NCBI GenBank assembly: GCA_004356385.1
Contig: SMXL01000106.1
Location: 1-9,014 of the forward strand
DNA from: Bacteroidota bacterium
Lineage (GTDB): Bacteria > Bacteroidota > Rhodothermia > Rhodothermales > UBA10348
Length of the DNA: 9,014 bases
Direction: 5' to 3'
Shown here: positions 6,290 to 9,014 of the stretch, piece after piece
How positions within the stretch are numbered: the stretch's first letter is position 1
Layout of the letters: each line of letters opens with the position of its first letter
Position numbers and translations under genes: made by a program
Notes under the pieces: generated by a model
Told to the model about the DNA's origin: nothing
The model's input: the letters and a program-made list of their open reading frames with translations, nothing else
Databases searched by the model: none

Positions 6290-6388
6290 TGATCATGCCT
6301 ATGTGTAACTTAGGCGCCGCTGAGTCAAGGTCGGTCCAACCTGAATTGAGTGCCGATCCTGGTTTCCTCTCCTCTCACCCGAAAATTT

Positions 6389-7390
6389 ATGTCGATCCGA
6401 GTCGCTGTTGATGCAATGGGTGGTGACGATGCACCAGACGTTGTGATTAAGGGAGTCCTCTCTTCACTTGAAAAGGCCAGCGACTTAGAGATTCTACTTT
6501 TCGGCCCCGAAGCTACCATCGACCCGCTTCTCACTCGGTTGTCGGTCGGAGCAAAGCGGAAACCCACACTCGTCGATTCGCCGGATATCATTACGATGTC
6601 TGATTCGCCAACCACGGTGTTGAAAACGAAACAGGAATCGTCCATCCATAAGGCACTCAGCGCGTGCAAACGAGGGGAGGCCGACGCGTTTATCTCTGCC
6701 GGAAATACGGGTGCCATACTGGCCGCCGCACTTTTTTTATTAGGAAGACTATCCGCTGTAAAACGACCCACGTTGATAGGCTATTTTCCTACGTTACGTG
6801 GTCACTGTATCCTGCTGGATGCAGGCGCAAATGTTGACTGTAAACCAGATCACCTGGTCCAGTTTGCACAGATGGGAAGTGTTTATGCCGAGCGTGCCAT
6901 GCATCGAGAGAACCCGACCGTAGCCCTCATGAACATTGGTGAAGAGCCCGGAAAAGGAAATATACAGGCGAAGGAAGCATACAAGCTTCTCAGTAAGGCG
7001 CCGAACCTAAATTTCGTCGGAAATATCGAAGGACGGGATATGCTCACCCACGCCGCTGATGTGGTGGTCGCTGATGGATACGTAGGGAATGTTCTGCTCA
7101 AATTTGGAGAAAGTGTAGCCAGCGTTCTTCCCAAAATGGTTAGCGCCGAGATGATGAGCCTTGAAATGTCGCAGGAAGAGCAGGCCATCGTAATCCGTGC
7201 GCTACGAGGCGTGAAAGCGCGATTCGATTATCAGGAGTATGGTGGGGCTCCGCTTCTCGGTTTAGACGGGACTGTGATCATCGGTCACGGTGGATCGAAC
7301 GAACAGGCGGTAGAAAACATGATTTTTAATGCGGTAGAAATGGTCACGCAAAATGTCTCAGGTTCAATTACTGCGGCACTCTCTGGATAG
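6389..7390 (+). CDS. plsX: Phosphate acyltransferase PlsX
   Basis: PlsX converts acyl-ACP and phosphate to acyl phosphate, the donor used by PlsY to acylate glycerol-3-phosphate in the first step of phospholipid synthesis; it is a peripheral membrane enzyme. The 333 residues match the normal length. Family motifs in order: [12 protein letters not shown] (5-16), [11 protein letters not shown] (103-113), LLDAGANVD (142-150), [10 protein letters not shown] (181-190), [13 protein letters not shown] (229-241), [11 protein letters not shown] (284-294) and IGHGGS (298-303). The ATG at 6389 is chosen because [13 protein letters not shown] is the canonical start; an in-frame GTG at 6350 would add 13 unlikely residues. 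There is no Shine-Dalgarno sequence before either. Thirty-one bases separate it from fabH. Confidence 0.96.
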   Translation: MSIRVAVDAMGGDDAPDVVIKGVLSSLEKASDLEILLFGPEATIDPLLTRLSVGAKRKPTLVDSPDIITMSDSPTTVLKTKQESSIHKALSACKRGEADAFISAGNTGAILAAALFLLGRLSAVKRPTLIGYFPTLRGHCILLDAGANVDCKPDHLVQFAQMGSVYAERAMHRENPTVALMNIGEEPGKGNIQAKEAYKLLSKAPNLNFVGNIEGRDMLTHAADVVVADGYVGNVLLKFGESVASVLPKMVSAEMMSLEMSQEEQAIVIRALRGVKARFDYQEYGGAPLLGLDGTVIIGHGGSNEQAVENMIFNAVEMVTQNVSGSITAALSG

Positions 7391-7421
7391 TTCACCCACA
7401 ATCTCACTCACAAAGTTAAAA

Positions 7422-8429
7422 ATGGTACACGCCGCGATAACGGCCGTAGGTCATTTCTTGCCCGAGGATCGTCTTACCAACGCTGATCTCGAAAAACTGG
7501 TTGATACGAACGACGAGTGGATCCGAAGCCGAACAGGAATTGAGGAAAGAAGGATCCTCAAGGATCCAGAGAAAGCTACGTCGTACATGGCGATCGAAGC
7601 CTCAAAGATGATTTTGGAGAAAAAGAACATCGACCCGGATGAAATTGATACGATTCTTGTGGGTACGGTAACACCGGACATGCTCTTTCCTTCCACGGCA
7701 TGTCTCGTGCAAGCCGGACTTGGAGCTTCGAACGCGTGGGGATTCGACGTGTCGGCGGCCTGCAGCGGGTTTTTATTTGCGCTCTCGACAGGCGTTCGGT
7801 TTATCGAGAGCGGACACAGTAAAATGGTGTTGGTTATCGGCGCGGACAAGATGAGTTCAATAGTCAATTATTCCGACCGGGCGAGTTGCATCATTTTCGG
7901 CGATGGTGCGGGAGCTGTACTGCTTGAGCCCACCGAGGACGGGCATGGCGTTCTGGATTCAATAGAATACTCCGACGGGTCGCTGTGGCGGTTGTTGTGC
8001 ATGCACGGAGGCGGGAGTCTACATCCTGCGACCCACGAGACGGTCGACAAGAACATGCATTATCTCTTCCAGGATGGGAAGCACGTATTCCGGCATGCTG
8101 TTAAAGGAATGGCCGATGTTTCTGCCGAAATAATGAAGAAGAACAATCTGAGCGGTGACGACATTCGCTACCTGGTTCCACACCAGGCAAATCAGAGGAT
8201 CATCGACGCGACAGCACGAATAATGGGAATTACAATGGACAAAGTGATGCTGAACATCAGATACTATGGCAACACGACCGCGGCGACCATACCCCTCTGC
8301 CTGGCCGACTGGGAGTCAGAGCTCAGGAGAGGCGACAATTTGATATTGGCGGCGTTTGGGGGCGGGTTCACCTGGGGATCGGCTTATGTAAAATGGGCGT
8401 ATGACGGTTCGCCGGATTCCCCGTCGTAA
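7422..8429 (+). CDS. fabH: 3-oxoacyl-ACP synthase III (KAS III)
   Basis: FabH condenses acetyl-CoA (or a branched primer) with malonyl-ACP, starting each fatty acid chain in the cytoplasm. The 335 residues carry the full Cys-His-Asn triad: Cys114 in SAACSGF, His254 in VPHQAN, and Asn284 in YYGNTTAA. The FGDGAGAV segment (159-166) and the C-terminal [11 protein letters not shown] (310-320) are also typical. The ATG at 7422 gives the normal N terminus ([13 protein letters not shown]); starting at 7353 would overlap plsX by 38 bases and add 23 unrelated residues. The leader is A-rich (AAAGTTAAAA) with no Shine-Dalgarno sequence. Primer preference (acetyl versus branched) cannot be judged from these motifs. 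fabD follows after 33 bases. Confidence 0.96.
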   Translation: MVHAAITAVGHFLPEDRLTNADLEKLVDTNDEWIRSRTGIEERRILKDPEKATSYMAIEASKMILEKKNIDPDEIDTILVGTVTPDMLFPSTACLVQAGLGASNAWGFDVSAACSGFLFALSTGVRFIESGHSKMVLVIGADKMSSIVNYSDRASCIIFGDGAGAVLLEPTEDGHGVLDSIEYSDGSLWRLLCMHGGGSLHPATHETVDKNMHYLFQDGKHVFRHAVKGMADVSAEIMKKNNLSGDDIRYLVPHQANQRIIDATARIMGITMDKVMLNIRYYGNTTAATIPLCLADWESELRRGDNLILAAFGGGFTWGSAYVKWAYDGSPDSPS

Positions 8430-8462
8430 TTGGCCTAACGGATTATATCCGAATCTATAGAC

Positions 8463-9014
8463 GTGACAAAAACAGCATTCATATTTCCCGGTCAGGGGTC
8501 TCAATTTATCGGTATGGGCCGTGAACTCTGTGAAGGGTTTTCGGAGGCCCGAGAAGTATTCGACAGGGCGAACGAAATCCTTGGTTTCTCTCTTACGGAA
8601 ATCATGTTCGGTGCCGGTGGAGAAATCTATGAGGAGATTGCACTCCTCAAAAAAACTGAATTCACTCAGCCAGCGCTTTTTACGCATTCGGTAGCAGCCA
8701 TGCTCATACTCAATTCGGCAGACCACCGACCTGATATGTGCGCAGGTCACAGTCTCGGAGAATACAGCGCTCTGGTCGCGGCAGGCTCCATTGAATTTGA
8801 GGATGGCCTCCGAATCGTCCGGGAACGAGGCCTCCTAATGAGCAAAGCCGGAAACGATCGCAAAGGGACGATGGCGGCTATTCTCGGGCTGGATGATACC
8901 GTCGTCGATGGCGTCTGCAAGCAGGCTACAACCGAGCAGCAAGTAGTCGTCGCTGCAAATTATAATTCACCTGGACAAGTCGTTATTTCCGGTGATACGG
9001 AAGCGGTCGAACGA
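8463..9014 (+). CDS. fabD: Malonyl-CoA:ACP transacylase, 5' part, cut by window end
   Basis: FabD moves malonyl from CoA to acyl carrier protein, supplying FabH and the elongating synthases. The first 184 codons are present and open to the window end, about 60 percent of a usual 300-310 residue enzyme. Visible features are the FIFPGQGSQ N terminus (6-14), TQPALF (68-73), the nucleophile motif GHSLGE (95-100, Ser97), the RERG arginine segment (120-123) and NYNSPGQVVISG (167-178). The catalytic histidine lies beyond the edge. The GTG at 8463 is the start because the frame is closed by TAA at 8436-8438 and no ATG precedes the FPGQGSQ block. It continues the plsX-fabH operon; fabG and acpP often follow in such clusters but cannot be seen here. 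Confidence 0.95.
   Translation, partial: MTKTAFIFPGQGSQFIGMGRELCEGFSEAREVFDRANEILGFSLTEIMFGAGGEIYEEIALLKKTEFTQPALFTHSVAAMLILNSADHRPDMCAGHSLGEYSALVAAGSIEFEDGLRIVRERGLLMSKAGNDRKGTMAAILGLDDTVVDGVCKQATTEQQVVVAANYNSPGQVVISGDTEAVER

Noticed and set aside
6295..6408. Small frame starting at ATG 6295 that overlaps the plsX start
   Set aside because: Out of frame with plsX, overlaps its conserved N terminus and has no recognisable features.
3113..7419. Identical 11-mer CACAAAGTTAA at 3113-3123 and 7409-7419
   Set aside because: Several 11-base repeats are expected by chance in 9 kb; the two copies have opposite relations to the genes they precede.

Overview
The window is ordinary core chromosome around a replication origin, most likely from a Rhodothermota/Balneolota-type relative of the Bacteroidota. 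This placement is an inference. It rests on the DnaA sequence style (an NPFVIPG...NTNYTFDRFIEGDC-type entry into the ATPase domain), on the lack of convincing Shine-Dalgarno sequences before almost every gene, and on the DUF177-rpmF-plsX-fabH gene order. No mobile element, CRISPR array, tRNA or rRNA was found.

Layout from left to right. Bases 1-186 hold no supportable gene. At 187-825 (+) is an ECF-like sigma factor, and at 929-1912 (+) a single-pass membrane protein whose N terminus resembles an anti-sigma domain and whose C terminus looks TPR-like. A 33-codon reading frame (822-923) fits almost exactly between them and overlaps the sigma stop as ATGA. This pair points toward the origin and converges on dnaN. 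Next come dnaN (1967-3088, -) and dnaA (3172-4704, -), read leftward as a probable unit. The 783-base gap 4705-5487 is the likely oriC: it has one perfect DnaA box (5062-5070), several near-consensus boxes, an AT-rich stretch with a perfect 10-base palindrome, and a DnaA box that runs into the dnaA start codon. To its right, reading away from the origin, is the operon DUF177 (5488-5970), rpmF (6015-6206), plsX (6389-7390), fabH (7422-8429) and fabD (8463 to the window end, incomplete).

The genes fall into three jobs: replication initiation and clamp loading targets (dnaA, dnaN, oriC), the start of fatty acid and phospholipid synthesis linked to ribosomal protein L32 and the 23S rRNA-associated DUF177 protein (right arm), and an uncharacterised sigma/anti-sigma-like regulatory pair (left end). 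Leftward dnaA-dnaN and the rightward lipid operon are both co-directional with forks leaving the origin; the sigma pair is head-on. The least explained part is the sigma/small ORF/membrane protein cassette. I see no clear evidence for a wholly new system, and the findings are scored accordingly.
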